Positions 8,207-18,800 of a DNA stretch of 64,000 nucleotides are shown here, piece by piece (within the stretch, counting starts at the first letter, position 1; each line of letters begins with the position of its first letter). Both the position numbers and the translations under genes were made by a program. Under the pieces are notes generated by a model, which saw nothing but the letters and a program-made list of their open reading frames with translations, had not been told where the DNA came from and ran no database searches. Source of the stretch: Flavobacterium sp. GT3R68 (GTDB taxonomy: Bacteria > Bacteroidota > Bacteroidia > Flavobacteriales > Flavobacteriaceae); assembly GCF_007109225.1 (NCBI RefSeq), contig NZ_VJZK01000005.1, forward strand, positions 89,449 to 153,448, written 5' to 3'.

Positions 8207-9433
8207 ATGCTGTATTACTTATTTGAATATTTAGACAAGACCCTAAACATCCCAGGAACCGGAGTATTTCAATATATCACTTTTCGTTCGGCTTTGGCTC
8301 TGATTTTATCATTGTCAATCTCGACTCTTTTTGGAAAAAAAATTATCAACTTTTTAAGAAATCAACAAGTTGGGGAAACTGTTAGGGAGTTAGGTTTGGA
8401 TGGCCAGACAGAAAAAGCCGGTACGCCCACCATGGGAGGTCTGATTATCATCATTGCTACTTTAATTCCCGTGGTTTTATTGACCAAATTGGATAATATA
8501 TATATTATACTGTTGATTGTAACCACGCTTTGGATGGGTACAATTGGTTTTATTGATGATTACATTAAAATTTTCAAAAAAGACAAAGCAGGATTAAAAG
8601 GGATTTTCAAAGTTATTGGTCAGGTAGGTTTGGGTTTGATTGTGGGTTCGGTTTTGTATCTGCATCCTGGAGTGACTCTTCGCACAGATCCGGTACAATC
8701 GGTGACTTTCAAACAAACTGAAAACGTAATTACAGAAGCTCCTCTCGAAGAAAAATCGACTGCAACCACGATTCCATTTCTTAAAAATAACACATTCGAT
8801 TATGCCGAATTTTTGGCATGGACCGGTGATGGGTATGAAAAATGGGCGTGGCTGATTTTTATTCCAATCGTGATCTTCATTATAACCGCGGTTTCCAACG
8901 GGGCCAATCTAACGGACGGAATTGATGGCTTGGCGGCAGGAACATCCGCTATTTCGGTGCTTGCGCTCGGAATTTTCACCTTCGTTTCGGGTAATATTAT
9001 TTTCTCGAGTTATCTCAATATTATGTATATCCCCAATTCGGGAGAAATGACGGTCTTTATCGCCGCCTTTGTTGGGGCATTGGTCGGGTTTCTTTGGTAT
9101 AATTCCTATCCGGCCTCGGTTTTTATGGGAGATACGGGAAGTTTGACTATTGGCGGAATCATTGCTGTATTAGCAATTTCTGTCCGAAAAGAAATGTTGA
9201 TCCCACTATTATGCGGAATCTTTCTTGCTGAAAATTTATCAGTGGTCTTGCAGGTCAGTTATTTCAAATATACCAAAAAACGATTTGGTGAAGGAAAGAG
9301 GATTTTCCTGATGTCACCATTGCATCACCACTATCAGAAAAAAGGCTATCATGAAAGCAAGATTGTAACTCGTTTTTGGATTGTTGGAATTTTGCTGGCC
9401 ATATTGTCCATCGTCACCCTAAAACTAAGATAG
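8207..9433 (+). CDS. mraY: Phospho-MurNAc-pentapeptide transferase MraY
   Basis: This integral membrane enzyme forms lipid I from UDP-MurNAc-pentapeptide and undecaprenyl phosphate. The family signatures are present: GTPTMGG early in the protein, [14 protein letters not shown] with the catalytic aspartates, [12 protein letters not shown], and [13 protein letters not shown] near the C-terminus. It has about ten hydrophobic segments. At 408 residues it is longer than E. coli MraY (360) because of an insert at about residues 160-200, between membrane segments, as is common in Bacteroidota. It lies 6 bases after murE; no murF stands between them. Confidence 0.97.
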   Translation: MLYYLFEYLDKTLNIPGTGVFQYITFRSALALILSLSISTLFGKKIINFLRNQQVGETVRELGLDGQTEKAGTPTMGGLIIIIATLIPVVLLTKLDNIYIILLIVTTLWMGTIGFIDDYIKIFKKDKAGLKGIFKVIGQVGLGLIVGSVLYLHPGVTLRTDPVQSVTFKQTENVITEAPLEEKSTATTIPFLKNNTFDYAEFLAWTGDGYEKWAWLIFIPIVIFIITAVSNGANLTDGIDGLAAGTSAISVLALGIFTFVSGNIIFSSYLNIMYIPNSGEMTVFIAAFVGALVGFLWYNSYPASVFMGDTGSLTIGGIIAVLAISVRKEMLIPLLCGIFLAENLSVVLQVSYFKYTKKRFGEGKRIFLMSPLHHHYQKKGYHESKIVTRFWIVGILLAILSIVTLKLR

Positions 9434-9434
9434 T

Positions 9435-10766
9435 ATGAGATTAGTGATTTTAGGTGGTGGAGAAAGCGGTGTCGGAACCGCGATTCTCGGCAAGAAACAG
9501 GGATACGATGTGTTTGTATCTGATTTGGGAAAAATAAAAGACAATTATAAAGAAGTTCTTAATCTTAATGGTATCAAGTGGGAAGAAGAACTCCACTCCG
9601 AAAAGAAAATCATCAATGCCGATGTGGTCATGAAGAGCCCGGGGATTCCGGATAAGTCACCGCTGGTTAAAAAGTTAGTCAAAATGAATATTCCGGTAAT
9701 CTCCGAAATTGAATTTGCAGCTCCCTTTACAAAAGCCAAAACAATTGGTGTCACCGGAAGCAACGGAAAAACCACCACAACGATGCTCACGTATCATTTA
9801 TTGAAATCAGCAGGAGTCAATGTAGGACTTGGAGGTAATATCGGAAAGAGCTTTGCCTGGCAGGTAGCGGAAGATAATTTTGATTATTATGTTTTGGAAT
9901 TGAGTAGTTTTCAGCTCGATGGAATCGTAAATTATAAGCCGCACATTGCCATTATTACCAATATCAGCCCGGATCATCTGGATCGTTATGATTATAAATA
10001 TGAAAAATACATTGATTCCAAGTTCAGGATAACAATGAATCAGACGGAAGATGATTTTCTTCTTTATGACGCCGATGACGAAGCAATTGCAGAATGGTTT
10101 CAAAACAATACAACTAAAGCCCAATTAATTCCTTTTTCACTGACAAAAACGTTTGAAAACGGAGCATTTATAAAAGACAATATTATGGAAATCAAGATCA
10201 ATCAGGAAGAATTTGTAATGGACACGCAGCACATCGCCTTAGAAGGCAAGCACAACATGAAAAATGCTATGGCGGCAACCTCTGTTGCAAAACTGATGCA
10301 GATCCGTAAAGCGACAATTCGCGAGAGTTTGTCTAATTTCCAAGGTGTTGAACATCGTTTGGAAAAAGTGCTTAAAATCCAGAATGTGCAATACATCAAT
10401 GATTCCAAAGCGACCAATGTAAATGCGACGTTTTTTGCTCTGGACAGCATGAACACACCAACAGTTTGGATTGTAGGTGGTGTTGATAAAGGGAATGATT
10501 ATTCAGAATTGATGTCGCTGGTTCGCGAAAAAGTAAAAGCCATCATCTGTCTTGGGGTTGATAATAAAAAAATCATCGATGCTTTCGGGAATGTCGTGGA
10601 TGTGATGATTGAAGTATCCAATATGGCCGATGCCGTGAAAATGGCGCAGCGTTTAACAGAAAAAGGGGATGCCGTTTTATTGTCTCCGGCTTGCGCCAGT
10701 TTTGATTTGTTCGAAAACTATGAAGACAGAGGGCGACAATTTAAAAGCGCTGTCCAAAATTTATAA
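9435..10766 (+). CDS. murD: UDP-MurNAc-L-alanine:D-glutamate ligase MurD
   Basis: A Mur ligase that adds D-glutamate. An N-terminal Rossmann-like GGGESGVG motif begins at residue 8, the ATP loop GVTGSNGKTTT begins at residue 105, and the central NISPDHLDRY motif and a C-terminal SPACASFDLFENYEDRG block are diagnostic of MurD. The length of 443 residues is normal. It begins 1 base after the mraY stop, in an operon with ftsW downstream. Confidence 0.97.
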   Translation: MRLVILGGGESGVGTAILGKKQGYDVFVSDLGKIKDNYKEVLNLNGIKWEEELHSEKKIINADVVMKSPGIPDKSPLVKKLVKMNIPVISEIEFAAPFTKAKTIGVTGSNGKTTTTMLTYHLLKSAGVNVGLGGNIGKSFAWQVAEDNFDYYVLELSSFQLDGIVNYKPHIAIITNISPDHLDRYDYKYEKYIDSKFRITMNQTEDDFLLYDADDEAIAEWFQNNTTKAQLIPFSLTKTFENGAFIKDNIMEIKINQEEFVMDTQHIALEGKHNMKNAMAATSVAKLMQIRKATIRESLSNFQGVEHRLEKVLKIQNVQYINDSKATNVNATFFALDSMNTPTVWIVGGVDKGNDYSELMSLVREKVKAIICLGVDNKKIIDAFGNVVDVMIEVSNMADAVKMAQRLTEKGDAVLLSPACASFDLFENYEDRGRQFKSAVQNL

Positions 10767-10790
10767 TAAAAATTAAATACGAAAACCCAA

Positions 10791-12098
10791 ATGAAAGAAC
10801 TAATCAGCAATTTAAAAGGAGACAAAGTAATATGGTCATTCGTGGCTTTATTGGCATTGTTTTCGTTTATGCCTGTTTTTAGTGCGAGCAGTAATTTGGC
10901 ATACATGAACCACGGTACCGGAAACACTATCAGTTTCCTGTTTACACATTTGGCTCACATCTTCATGGGTTTTATAATTATATATGCAGTTCATAAAGTC
11001 CCGTATCATTATTTTAAAGGGATTTCACAGGTTTTTTTACCGATAGTCTGGGTTTTATTGGCCTATACTTTGATAAAGGGAACCGTGATTGCGGGTGCAA
11101 ATGCGAGTCGCTGGATTAAGGTACCGTTCATCGGAATCACCTTCCAGACATCTACTTTTGCCTTTGTGGTATTGATGGTTTTTGTGGCCCGGTTTTTATC
11201 CAAAAAAAGAGAAGTGCCTGTTACTTTTAAAGCATCCTTGTTGGAATTGTGGGTTCCGGTTTTTATTACCTTGATGCTCATCCTTCCGGCGAATTTCTCC
11301 ACTACAGCGTTGATTTTCTCCATGGTAGTGATGCTGGCTTTTGTGGGTAAATATCCGTTGCGGTATATTGGCTTTGTTATCGGAACCGGAATAGTATTTT
11401 TGATGTTTTTCGTTTTGGTTTCCAAAGCATTTCCCGATTCCCGTTTTTTTAGCAGGGTAGGAACCTGGACAAGTCGTATCGAAAATTTTACCACAAATAA
11501 GCCGGATGAAGATATTTACCAAATTGAACAGGCAAAAATTGCTATTGCATCTGGCGGACTTAAAGGTTTAGGCCCGGGAAAAAGTGTACAGAAAAATTTG
11601 TTGCCACAATCATCTTCCGATTTTATTTATGCCATTATAGTTGAAGAATATGGACTCATAGGAGGATTGGGTGTGTTGTCGTTGTATTTATTATTATTCT
11701 TCCGATTTATCGTGGCTGCCCATAAAGCTAATACCCTTTTCGGGAAATTACTCGTAGTCGGATTAGGGTTTCCAATGATATTTCAGGCGATGATCAATAT
11801 GGCCGTGGCGGTCGAATTACTTCCGGTAACAGGACAAACATTACCGTTGATTAGTAGTGGAGGAAGTTCGATTTGGATGACCTGCGTATCACTTGGTATT
11901 ATTATCAGTGTGACCAAAAAAGACGAAGAAGTAGCGCAGGAAATAATGGAGAAAGAGCAAAGGGAAGAAGTCCTGCAGCGTTTGATCGATAAACAATTGG
12001 AAGAAGAAAATGCTTTGGATGCAGAAATTGGAATGGAACATGATTATTCGATAGAAGACAAATCCGTTAATCCAATGAAGGCGGTTTACAACAAATAG
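10791..12098 (+). CDS. ftsW: Septal peptidoglycan polymerase FtsW
   Basis: A SEDS-family membrane glycosyltransferase with about ten membrane helices that polymerizes septal glycan with FtsI. The conserved ASRWIKVP motif, the AIASGGLKGLGPGKS loop and the late PLISSGGSS motif are all present. A charged, Glu-rich cytoplasmic tail of about 55 residues follows the last helix. The length of 435 residues is slightly above average because of this tail. Position between murD and murG is the classic slot for ftsW rather than rodA. Confidence 0.95.
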   Translation: MKELISNLKGDKVIWSFVALLALFSFMPVFSASSNLAYMNHGTGNTISFLFTHLAHIFMGFIIIYAVHKVPYHYFKGISQVFLPIVWVLLAYTLIKGTVIAGANASRWIKVPFIGITFQTSTFAFVVLMVFVARFLSKKREVPVTFKASLLELWVPVFITLMLILPANFSTTALIFSMVVMLAFVGKYPLRYIGFVIGTGIVFLMFFVLVSKAFPDSRFFSRVGTWTSRIENFTTNKPDEDIYQIEQAKIAIASGGLKGLGPGKSVQKNLLPQSSSDFIYAIIVEEYGLIGGLGVLSLYLLLFFRFIVAAHKANTLFGKLLVVGLGFPMIFQAMINMAVAVELLPVTGQTLPLISSGGSSIWMTCVSLGIIISVTKKDEEVAQEIMEKEQREEVLQRLIDKQLEEENALDAEIGMEHDYSIEDKSVNPMKAVYNK

Positions 12099-12101
12099 CA
12101 G

Positions 12102-13196
12102 ATGAAGAAATTAAAATTCATATTAAGCGGCGGCGGAACCGGTGGTCATATCTACCCGGCCATTGCTATTGCAAATGAATTGAAATCCCGTTTTCCGGAT
12201 GCTGAATTTCTTTTTGTCGGTGCTCAGGATAAAATGGAAATGCAAAAAGTGCCTCAGGCCGGATATCCAATCAAAGGATTGTGGATTGCAGGTTTACAGC
12301 GAAGAATAACTTTTGATAATGCGCTTTTTCCAATAAAATTGGTAGACAGTCTGATGAAATCCAGAAGTATAATTAAGGAATTCAAACCGGATGTAGTGAT
12401 TGGAACCGGTGGTTTCGCAAGCGGACCATTATTGCAGGTTGCTGCATTACGAGGGATTCCCACGGTAATCCAGGAGCAGAACTCGTATCCCGGTATTACC
12501 AATAAATTATTGGGAAAAAAAGCCAACAAAATCTGCGTGGCCTATGACAATCTGGAGCGATTTTTTCCTTCAGGCAAAATGGCACTGACAGGAAATCCGA
12601 TACGTCAGGATATAATTGAAATCGAAGATAAAAAAGACGAAGCAGTCCAGTATTTTAATCTGGATGCGGATAAAAAAACACTTTTGGTTCTTGGCGGAAG
12701 TCTCGGAGCTCGACGGGTGAACCAGTTAATTGCAAAAGAAATTTTAGCATTTGCAGCTCAAAACGTTCAGGTGATCTGGCAATGCGGAAAGCTGTATTAT
12801 GAGGAATACAAACATTTCGGCGAAAACGCAAACATTCAGGTGTTGTCTTTTATCGACCGTATGGATTTGGTGTATGCTGCGGCAGATTTTGTGATTTCAC
12901 GTGCAGGAGCTTCATCGGTTTCGGAATTATGTGCGGTTGGGAAACCGGTCATTTTTATTCCGTCTCCAAATGTAGCGGAAGACCATCAAACTAAAAACGC
13001 CCAAGCTATTGTCGATAAGAAAGGCGCTTTAATGATCAAGGAAAAGGAACTCGATACGCAATTCAATAAGATGTTCAATGATCTGCTGGCTAATGATGCC
13101 ATGCAGAACGAGCTTTCTGAAAATATAAGAAAATTAGCGAAAATTCATGCCACGCAAGACATAGTGGATGAAATTGTCAAACTGGTTAAATTATAA
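12102..13196 (+). CDS. murG: UDP-GlcNAc:undecaprenyl-PP-MurNAc-pentapeptide transferase MurG
   Basis: This GT28-type glycosyltransferase adds GlcNAc to lipid I to give lipid II on the inner membrane face. The N-terminal loop GGGTGGH is at residues 10-16. The C-terminal domain has the donor-binding LVLGGSLGA and [17 protein letters not shown] motifs. The length of 364 residues is normal. It starts 3 bases after ftsW. Confidence 0.97.
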   Translation: MKKLKFILSGGGTGGHIYPAIAIANELKSRFPDAEFLFVGAQDKMEMQKVPQAGYPIKGLWIAGLQRRITFDNALFPIKLVDSLMKSRSIIKEFKPDVVIGTGGFASGPLLQVAALRGIPTVIQEQNSYPGITNKLLGKKANKICVAYDNLERFFPSGKMALTGNPIRQDIIEIEDKKDEAVQYFNLDADKKTLLVLGGSLGARRVNQLIAKEILAFAAQNVQVIWQCGKLYYEEYKHFGENANIQVLSFIDRMDLVYAAADFVISRAGASSVSELCAVGKPVIFIPSPNVAEDHQTKNAQAIVDKKGALMIKEKELDTQFNKMFNDLLANDAMQNELSENIRKLAKIHATQDIVDEIVKLVKL

Positions 13197-13207
13197 TAAA
13201 TTTAAAA

Positions 13208-14557
13208 ATGAATCTCAACCAAATACATAACGTTTATTTCATCGGAATCGGAGGGATTGGAATGAGTGCTTTGGCGCGTTATTTCAAAACCATCGGGAAA
13301 AACGTGGCTGGGTACGACAAGACTGAAACTGAACTCACCAAAGAGTTGCAGGAAACCGGTATTGTCATTCATTTTGAAGATAGTATCCCGATGATTCCTT
13401 CTGATTTTTATGTAGAGAATACGCTGGTTATTATAACCCCTGCGGTTCCTGCGCATCATTCGGAATGGAATTTTTTCCTCGAAAGAAATTACCATATCAA
13501 AAAAAGAGCGGAAGTGCTAGGATTAATTACCAAAGACACGTTCTGTTTTGCTGTTGCCGGAACGCACGGAAAAACAACAACTTCCAGTATTTTGGCGCAC
13601 ATTCTTTTTGAAAGTGGCGCTGATGTGACGTCTTTCCTCGGCGGAATTGTTGAAAATTACAATTCCAACCTGATAGGAAACGGTAAAACAATCACAGTTG
13701 TTGAAGCGGATGAGTTCGATCGTTCTTTCCTTCATTTACATCCCAATATTGCCTGCATCACCTCAATGGATGCGGACCATCTCGATATTTATGGAGACAG
13801 CGCTTCCATCGAAGCATCGTTTGTGGAATTTGCTGATAAGATTGAAGACAAAAGAAATCTCTTTATCACCAATAAATTGCCATTGGAGGGAATTACAGTG
13901 GCGGTAAATGAAGACGCTGCTTTTAAAGCTTTCAATGTGAGAATTGAAAACAGTCAGTATGTTTTTGATGTACAGACCCCAACGGAAACGATTCAAAATT
14001 TACAATTCGGATTACCTGGAACGCATAATTTAATGAATGCATTAATGGCTTTGGCTATGGCAAAAACTTTTGGCACCCCAACCGATGCAATAGCTAAAGC
14101 CTTATTGTCCTTCAAAGGAATCAAAAGAAGATTTTCGTACCAGATCAAAGAAAACAGCCTGGTTTATATTGATGATTATGCACATCATCCAACGGAAATA
14201 AATGCTGTGCATCAGGCAGTAACGGAATTATATCCAAATCAGAAAGTGTTGGCAATTTTTCAGCCTCATTTGTTTAGCAGAACAAAAGATTTTGCTGATG
14301 ATTTTGCAAAAAGCCTGTCAGCTTTTGACGAGGTGCTTTTGCTGGATATTTATCCCGCCCGTGAATTACCAATGGAAGGCATAACGTCGGCATGGCTGAT
14401 GGATAAAATGACAAATGATCATAAAAAATTAGCCTCAAAACAGGATTTAATTCCAACGATTTTGAAAAGCGAATGCAAAGTTATTGTGACAATTGGAGCA
14501 GGAGATATAGGAGAATTGGTAAAACCAATAAAAATGGCACTTCATGAAAAAATTTAA
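13208..14557 (+). CDS. murC: UDP-MurNAc:L-alanine ligase MurC
   Basis: The first Mur ligase, adding L-alanine to UDP-MurNAc. The N-terminal GIGGIGMSALARY nucleotide-sugar motif, the ATP loop AGTHGKT at residues 117-123 and the DDYAHHPTEI motif all fit MurC. The length of 449 residues is normal. Its 3' end overlaps ftsQ by 14 bp, so the two are probably translationally coupled. Confidence 0.97.
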   Translation: MNLNQIHNVYFIGIGGIGMSALARYFKTIGKNVAGYDKTETELTKELQETGIVIHFEDSIPMIPSDFYVENTLVIITPAVPAHHSEWNFFLERNYHIKKRAEVLGLITKDTFCFAVAGTHGKTTTSSILAHILFESGADVTSFLGGIVENYNSNLIGNGKTITVVEADEFDRSFLHLHPNIACITSMDADHLDIYGDSASIEASFVEFADKIEDKRNLFITNKLPLEGITVAVNEDAAFKAFNVRIENSQYVFDVQTPTETIQNLQFGLPGTHNLMNALMALAMAKTFGTPTDAIAKALLSFKGIKRRFSYQIKENSLVYIDDYAHHPTEINAVHQAVTELYPNQKVLAIFQPHLFSRTKDFADDFAKSLSAFDEVLLLDIYPARELPMEGITSAWLMDKMTNDHKKLASKQDLIPTILKSECKVIVTIGAGDIGELVKPIKMALHEKI

Positions 14558-15278
14558 CTGGCAAAATATTTGGATTAACACAAGATTGGTGCTGATGTTT
14601 GCGGCAGTAATTTTTCTGTTTTCGTTTACGTCAAAACGAAACTCGGAGCGGAAAATTACCAAATCGGTAGTGGTTTTTTTGGAAAATGAAGACCTTTTTG
14701 TGACTCACGAAACGGTTAATAAATTGTTAATAGAAAATAATTCGCAGGCGCAAACCATTAGAAAAGATAAATTAGATTTGAATAAGCTGGAAAGAGCCAT
14801 AGACAGTCACAACATGATTGAAAAATCACAAGTTTTTGTCGGCATTGATGGAGTCCTGAAAGCGATAATAAAACAAAAGACCCCGGTAGCAAGGGTTTTT
14901 GATGAAAAAGGTTCTTTCTATTATGATTATCAGGGAAATCCAATGCCTTTGTCAGACAATTTTACGGCAAGAGTTCCATTGGTTTCAGGGGAGATAAATA
15001 AAGAAAATCGTAAAGATTTAAATGAATTGTTCCGTTATATTTTCGACGATGCATTTCTGAAGAAAAACATTATCGGCATACAGATTTTGCCGAGTGGAAG
15101 CTTAAAAATGATGAACAGGAATTTTAATTATGAGATTGATTTTGGTAAAACCATCAACGTCGAGCAGAAATTCAACAATTATAAGGCATTTTTTCAAAAA
15201 GCGGTTGTAGATAGTTCGTTACAGCATTACAAAAAAATAAATCTGAAGTTTACGCAGCAGGTGGTGTGCACAAAATAA
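14544..15278 (+). CDS. ftsQ: Cell division protein FtsQ
   Basis: A 244-residue bitopic protein with a membrane helix at about residues 11-27 and a periplasmic region containing a POTRA-like segment (DKLDLNKLERAIDSHNMIEKSQVFVGIDG) followed by the FtsQ domain. FtsQ recruits FtsB and FtsL to the septum. Sequence conservation is low in this family, so the call leans on topology and on its place between murC and ftsA. The start lies inside murC. Confidence 0.9.
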   Translation: MKKFNWQNIWINTRLVLMFAAVIFLFSFTSKRNSERKITKSVVVFLENEDLFVTHETVNKLLIENNSQAQTIRKDKLDLNKLERAIDSHNMIEKSQVFVGIDGVLKAIIKQKTPVARVFDEKGSFYYDYQGNPMPLSDNFTARVPLVSGEINKENRKDLNELFRYIFDDAFLKKNIIGIQILPSGSLKMMNRNFNYEIDFGKTINVEQKFNNYKAFFQKAVVDSSLQHYKKINLKFTQQVVCTK

Positions 15279-15287
15279 AAGGAGGTT

Positions 15288-16670
15288 ATGGAAAAAGAGA
15301 ACATTGCAGTAGGTTTAGACATTGGGACAACCAAGATTGTTGCCATGATTGGCAAGAAAAATGAATATGGAAAACTGGAGATTTTGGGTATTGGAAAATC
15401 CAAAAGTCTTGGTGTGAAGAGAGGTGTGGTTGATAACATTACGCAAACTATCCAATCTATCCAGCAAGCGGTTCAGGAAGCGGAAAACAATTCAGGTTAC
15501 AAAATAAAAGATGTTGTCGTGGGTATCGCCGGACAACATATTCGCAGTATTCAGCACAGCGATTACATCAGCAGAAGCAATGCCGAGGAAGTAATCGGAG
15601 ATAAAGATATTGATCTGTTAATCAATCAGGTACATAAATTAGCAATGCTTCCGGGAGAAGAAATTATTCACGTTTTGCCGCAAGAATTTAAAATCGACGG
15701 GCAATCGGAGATTAAAGAACCAATCGGAATGTGTGGCGGAAGGTTGGAATCCAGCTTTCACGTTGTGGTAGGACAGGCATCGTCCATCAGAAATGTTGGA
15801 AGATGTATCCAGAGTTCAGGTATAGAATTATCCGGATTGACGTTAGAGCCGTTGGCTTCGGCCGATGCGGTTTTAAGTCAGGAAGAAAAAGAAGCCGGTG
15901 TGGCATTGATTGATATTGGTGGCGGAACAACAGATTTGGCCATTTTCAAAGATGGTATCATTCGTCATACTGCCGTGATTCCTTTCGGTGGAAATGTAAT
16001 TACAGACGATATTAAAGAAGGCTGTTCTATCATTGAAAAACAGGCTGAATTATTAAAAGTTAAATTCGGATCGGCATGGCCGGGAGAAAATAAAGACAAT
16101 GAAATCGTTTCTATTCCAGGATTAAGAGGAAGAGAGCCTAAAGAGATTTCATTGAAAAACTTGTCCAAAATTATCCATGCCCGTGTGGTGGAAATTATCG
16201 AGCAGGTTTTCGCAGAAATTAAAGCATACGGACATGATGATCCACGCCGTAAATTAATCGCAGGTATTGTTCTTACAGGTGGTGGCGCACAATTGAACCA
16301 CATCAAGCAATTGGTGGAATACATCACGGGAATGGATACCCGTATCGGTTACCCGAATGAACATCTGGCAGGAAATTCTGATGAGGAAATTTCGAGCCCG
16401 TTATATGCCACGGCTGTCGGATTGGTAATGAATAGTATTGAAAATAAAACACAGAGTGCGGTGAAATTCTACATCCCGGAGCCCGAAAAAGTTCCTGTAT
16501 ACAGAACGCCGGTTCCGGTTCCGGAATACAACGAGGTGGTGGCAGTGGAAGCGGGAGAAAATATTCCGGTTATGGCCAAGCATGAAGAATCTACAGAAAC
16601 AAAAATCAGAAGATCGTTTTTTGATAAGTATGTAGATAAAATAAAAGATTTTTTAGATAACGCCGAGTAG
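15288..16670 (+). CDS. ftsA: Cell division protein FtsA
   Basis: An actin-like ATPase that tethers FtsZ to the membrane. Phosphate-binding loops are GLDIGTTK at residues 9-16 and IDIGGGTTD at 208-216. The C-terminal end (FFDKYVDKIKDFLDN) is an amphipathic helix suitable as the membrane-targeting sequence. The length of 460 residues is normal. The start is preceded by aaaggagg only 2 bases before ATG, a strong Shine-Dalgarno core but unusually close, in a phylum that rarely uses one. Confidence 0.96.
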   Translation: MEKENIAVGLDIGTTKIVAMIGKKNEYGKLEILGIGKSKSLGVKRGVVDNITQTIQSIQQAVQEAENNSGYKIKDVVVGIAGQHIRSIQHSDYISRSNAEEVIGDKDIDLLINQVHKLAMLPGEEIIHVLPQEFKIDGQSEIKEPIGMCGGRLESSFHVVVGQASSIRNVGRCIQSSGIELSGLTLEPLASADAVLSQEEKEAGVALIDIGGGTTDLAIFKDGIIRHTAVIPFGGNVITDDIKEGCSIIEKQAELLKVKFGSAWPGENKDNEIVSIPGLRGREPKEISLKNLSKIIHARVVEIIEQVFAEIKAYGHDDPRRKLIAGIVLTGGGAQLNHIKQLVEYITGMDTRIGYPNEHLAGNSDEEISSPLYATAVGLVMNSIENKTQSAVKFYIPEPEKVPVYRTPVPVPEYNEVVAVEAGENIPVMAKHEESTETKIRRSFFDKYVDKIKDFLDNAE

Positions 16671-16764
16671 TTTATCCATTAAAGATGTTATCGTTTTCCT
16701 TTTTGCCCCAGCAGAAAGTAATAAAAAAATTAGTACTAAATAAGAATTCTAAAAGACCAATATT

Positions 16765-18702
16765 ATGATAAGCAACTCAGAATTTGGAAGCATTTCATTT
16801 GATTTACCAAAAAACCAATCAAATGTCATTAAAGTTATAGGTGTAGGTGGAGGCGGTAGTAACGCAATCAATCACATGTTCAAACAAGGTATTAAAGGCG
16901 TTGATTTCATCGTGTGTAATACCGATTCACAAGCTTTGCAAAACAGTGCGGTACCTAACAAAATTCAGTTAGGGGTTAACTTAACAGAAGGACTTGGTGC
17001 TGGCGCCAATCCTGAAGTCGGACAGCAATCCGCTATAGAAAGCATCGATGAAATCGAAAAAATGCTGGACAGCAACACTAAAATGGTTTTTATCACCGCA
17101 GGTATGGGTGGTGGAACCGGAACTGGTGCGGCTCCTGTAATTGCGCAATTAGCCAAAGAAAGAGATATCCTGACTGTTGGTATTGTAACGATTCCTTTCC
17201 AGTTTGAAGGAAAAGTGCGTCACCAACAAGCTTTATTAGGAGTTGAAAAATTAAGAAAACAAGTGGATTCCTTAATTGTTATCAATAACAACAAATTAAG
17301 AGAAGTGTACGGAAACCTTGGTTTTAAAGCTGGTTTCTCAAAAGCGGATGAAGTTTTGGCCACAGCCTCTAGAGGAATTGCCGAAGTAATTACGCACCAT
17401 TATACTCAAAATATCGATTTAAAAGATGCTAAAACCGTATTGTCCAATAGTGGTACTGCCATTATGGGTTCGGCGTCGGCAATGGGTGAAAACCGTGCGA
17501 AAGAAGCGATTGTTTCTGCATTGGATTCTCCATTATTAAATGACAATAAAATTTCAGGTGCCAAAAACGTATTGTTGCTTATCGTTTCTGGAACTAATGA
17601 AATTACAATTGATGAAATCGGGGAAATCAACGATCATATTCAGGCGGAAGCAGGTCATAATGCCAATATCATTATGGGTGTTGGTGAAGACGAAACCCTT
17701 GGAGATGCTGTTGCAGTAACGATTATTGCCACCGGATTCAATGTGGAACAACAAAACGAAATTGTAAATACCGAGCCTAAAAAAATAATTCATTCTTTGG
17801 ATGGTGAACAAAAATTAGAGCACGATTTGTCCATGAACAAAGCTATTCCGGCTTTTGATTTTTTGGCGATAGAGGAGGCAGCTCCTCAGAACAACACTAA
17901 AATCGTTTTCGATTTGATGGAAGACGAGGTGGCCGGGCCAAAAGTAATTGCGCAGCCCACTTTTGAATTGGAAATGGTTCCGACTTCCGAGTTTATCAAG
18001 AATATTGATGTGACTTTCGAAATCGTTTCTCCGGTATTGGAGCAGGATTTTTATTTTACTTCTCCGGAAGTAAGGGAAATCGAAGTGAAAGAACCTGAAT
18101 TCGTTGCGTATGAAGAAGAACAAATTACTTTTTCATTTGATCTTCCTATTAAAAAGGCAGAAGTAGAAGCTCCGAAAGAAGAACAGATTCTTTTTGAATT
18201 GTCCAATGAAACCAAGGAAATCAAAGTGATTCAGCCGGTACAGGTAGTTCCGATGACCGAATTGAATGAAAACGGAATCATCAAATATTCATTGGAAGAG
18301 TACATGGAGAAAGAGAACGAATTGTTCGAATCCAAACCAGTGGCTAAAATAGAAGAGCCGATAGCAGAAGAGTTAAACATCACGATGAAAAAGGTGGAAA
18401 TGCCTTCTGCATTTAGTGCCAATTTTGAAGCCGTTTCCCCAATAGATATGTCTATCGAAGACACATTGAAAATGAGAGCTGATGAAAGAAGAAGAAAACT
18501 GAAGGATTTCAATTATAAATTCCACAATAACCCTTCAAGAGTAGAGGAATTCGAAAAAGAGCCCGCCTACAAAAGATCCGGAATTGATATTTCAAATACG
18601 CAGATGAACAATTCAAACTCGCGTATTTCAATTGGAACTGACAGTAATGATGATATTCAGTTGCGTTCCAACAATTCTTTTTTGCATGACAATGTAGATT
18701 AA
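16765..18702 (+). CDS. ftsZ: Cell division protein FtsZ with long acidic C-terminal linker
   Basis: The tubulin-like GTPase that forms the division ring. The N-terminal GTP motif GVGGGGSN is at residues 26-33 and the tubulin signature GMGGGTGTG at 113-121. The globular core ends near residue 320. The remaining ~320 residues are Glu/Pro-rich and low-complexity, ending in a conserved-looking block (DDIQLRSNNSFLHDN). At 645 residues it is far longer than E. coli FtsZ (383), as known for many Bacteroidota. It closes the dcw operon with a terminator 24 bp downstream. Confidence 0.97.
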   Translation: MISNSEFGSISFDLPKNQSNVIKVIGVGGGGSNAINHMFKQGIKGVDFIVCNTDSQALQNSAVPNKIQLGVNLTEGLGAGANPEVGQQSAIESIDEIEKMLDSNTKMVFITAGMGGGTGTGAAPVIAQLAKERDILTVGIVTIPFQFEGKVRHQQALLGVEKLRKQVDSLIVINNNKLREVYGNLGFKAGFSKADEVLATASRGIAEVITHHYTQNIDLKDAKTVLSNSGTAIMGSASAMGENRAKEAIVSALDSPLLNDNKISGAKNVLLLIVSGTNEITIDEIGEINDHIQAEAGHNANIIMGVGEDETLGDAVAVTIIATGFNVEQQNEIVNTEPKKIIHSLDGEQKLEHDLSMNKAIPAFDFLAIEEAAPQNNTKIVFDLMEDEVAGPKVIAQPTFELEMVPTSEFIKNIDVTFEIVSPVLEQDFYFTSPEVREIEVKEPEFVAYEEEQITFSFDLPIKKAEVEAPKEEQILFELSNETKEIKVIQPVQVVPMTELNENGIIKYSLEEYMEKENELFESKPVAKIEEPIAEELNITMKKVEMPSAFSANFEAVSPIDMSIEDTLKMRADERRRKLKDFNYKFHNNPSRVEEFEKEPAYKRSGIDISNTQMNNSNSRISIGTDSNDDIQLRSNNSFLHDNVD

Positions 18703-18725
18703 CTCAAACCAAAATAAATTCCTTT

Positions 18726-18767
18726 ATAACCCGGAAATCGTATGGATTTTTCGGGTTATTTTTTTTA
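18726..18767 (+). terminator. Terminator after ftsZ
   Basis: Arms ataacccg (18726-18733) and cgggttat (18752-18759) form a stem extended by AAA/TTT pairs and followed by an 8-T run. It ends the division operon. Confidence 0.85.
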
Positions 18768-18800
18768 CCTTCGCGATGAATATTTTTCAAAGCTTTTAAA

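Noticed and set aside
8200..8210. A hidden murF between murE and mraY
   Set aside because: Only 6 bases separate the genes; murF and ddl are simply not in this cluster, as is usual in Flavobacteriia.
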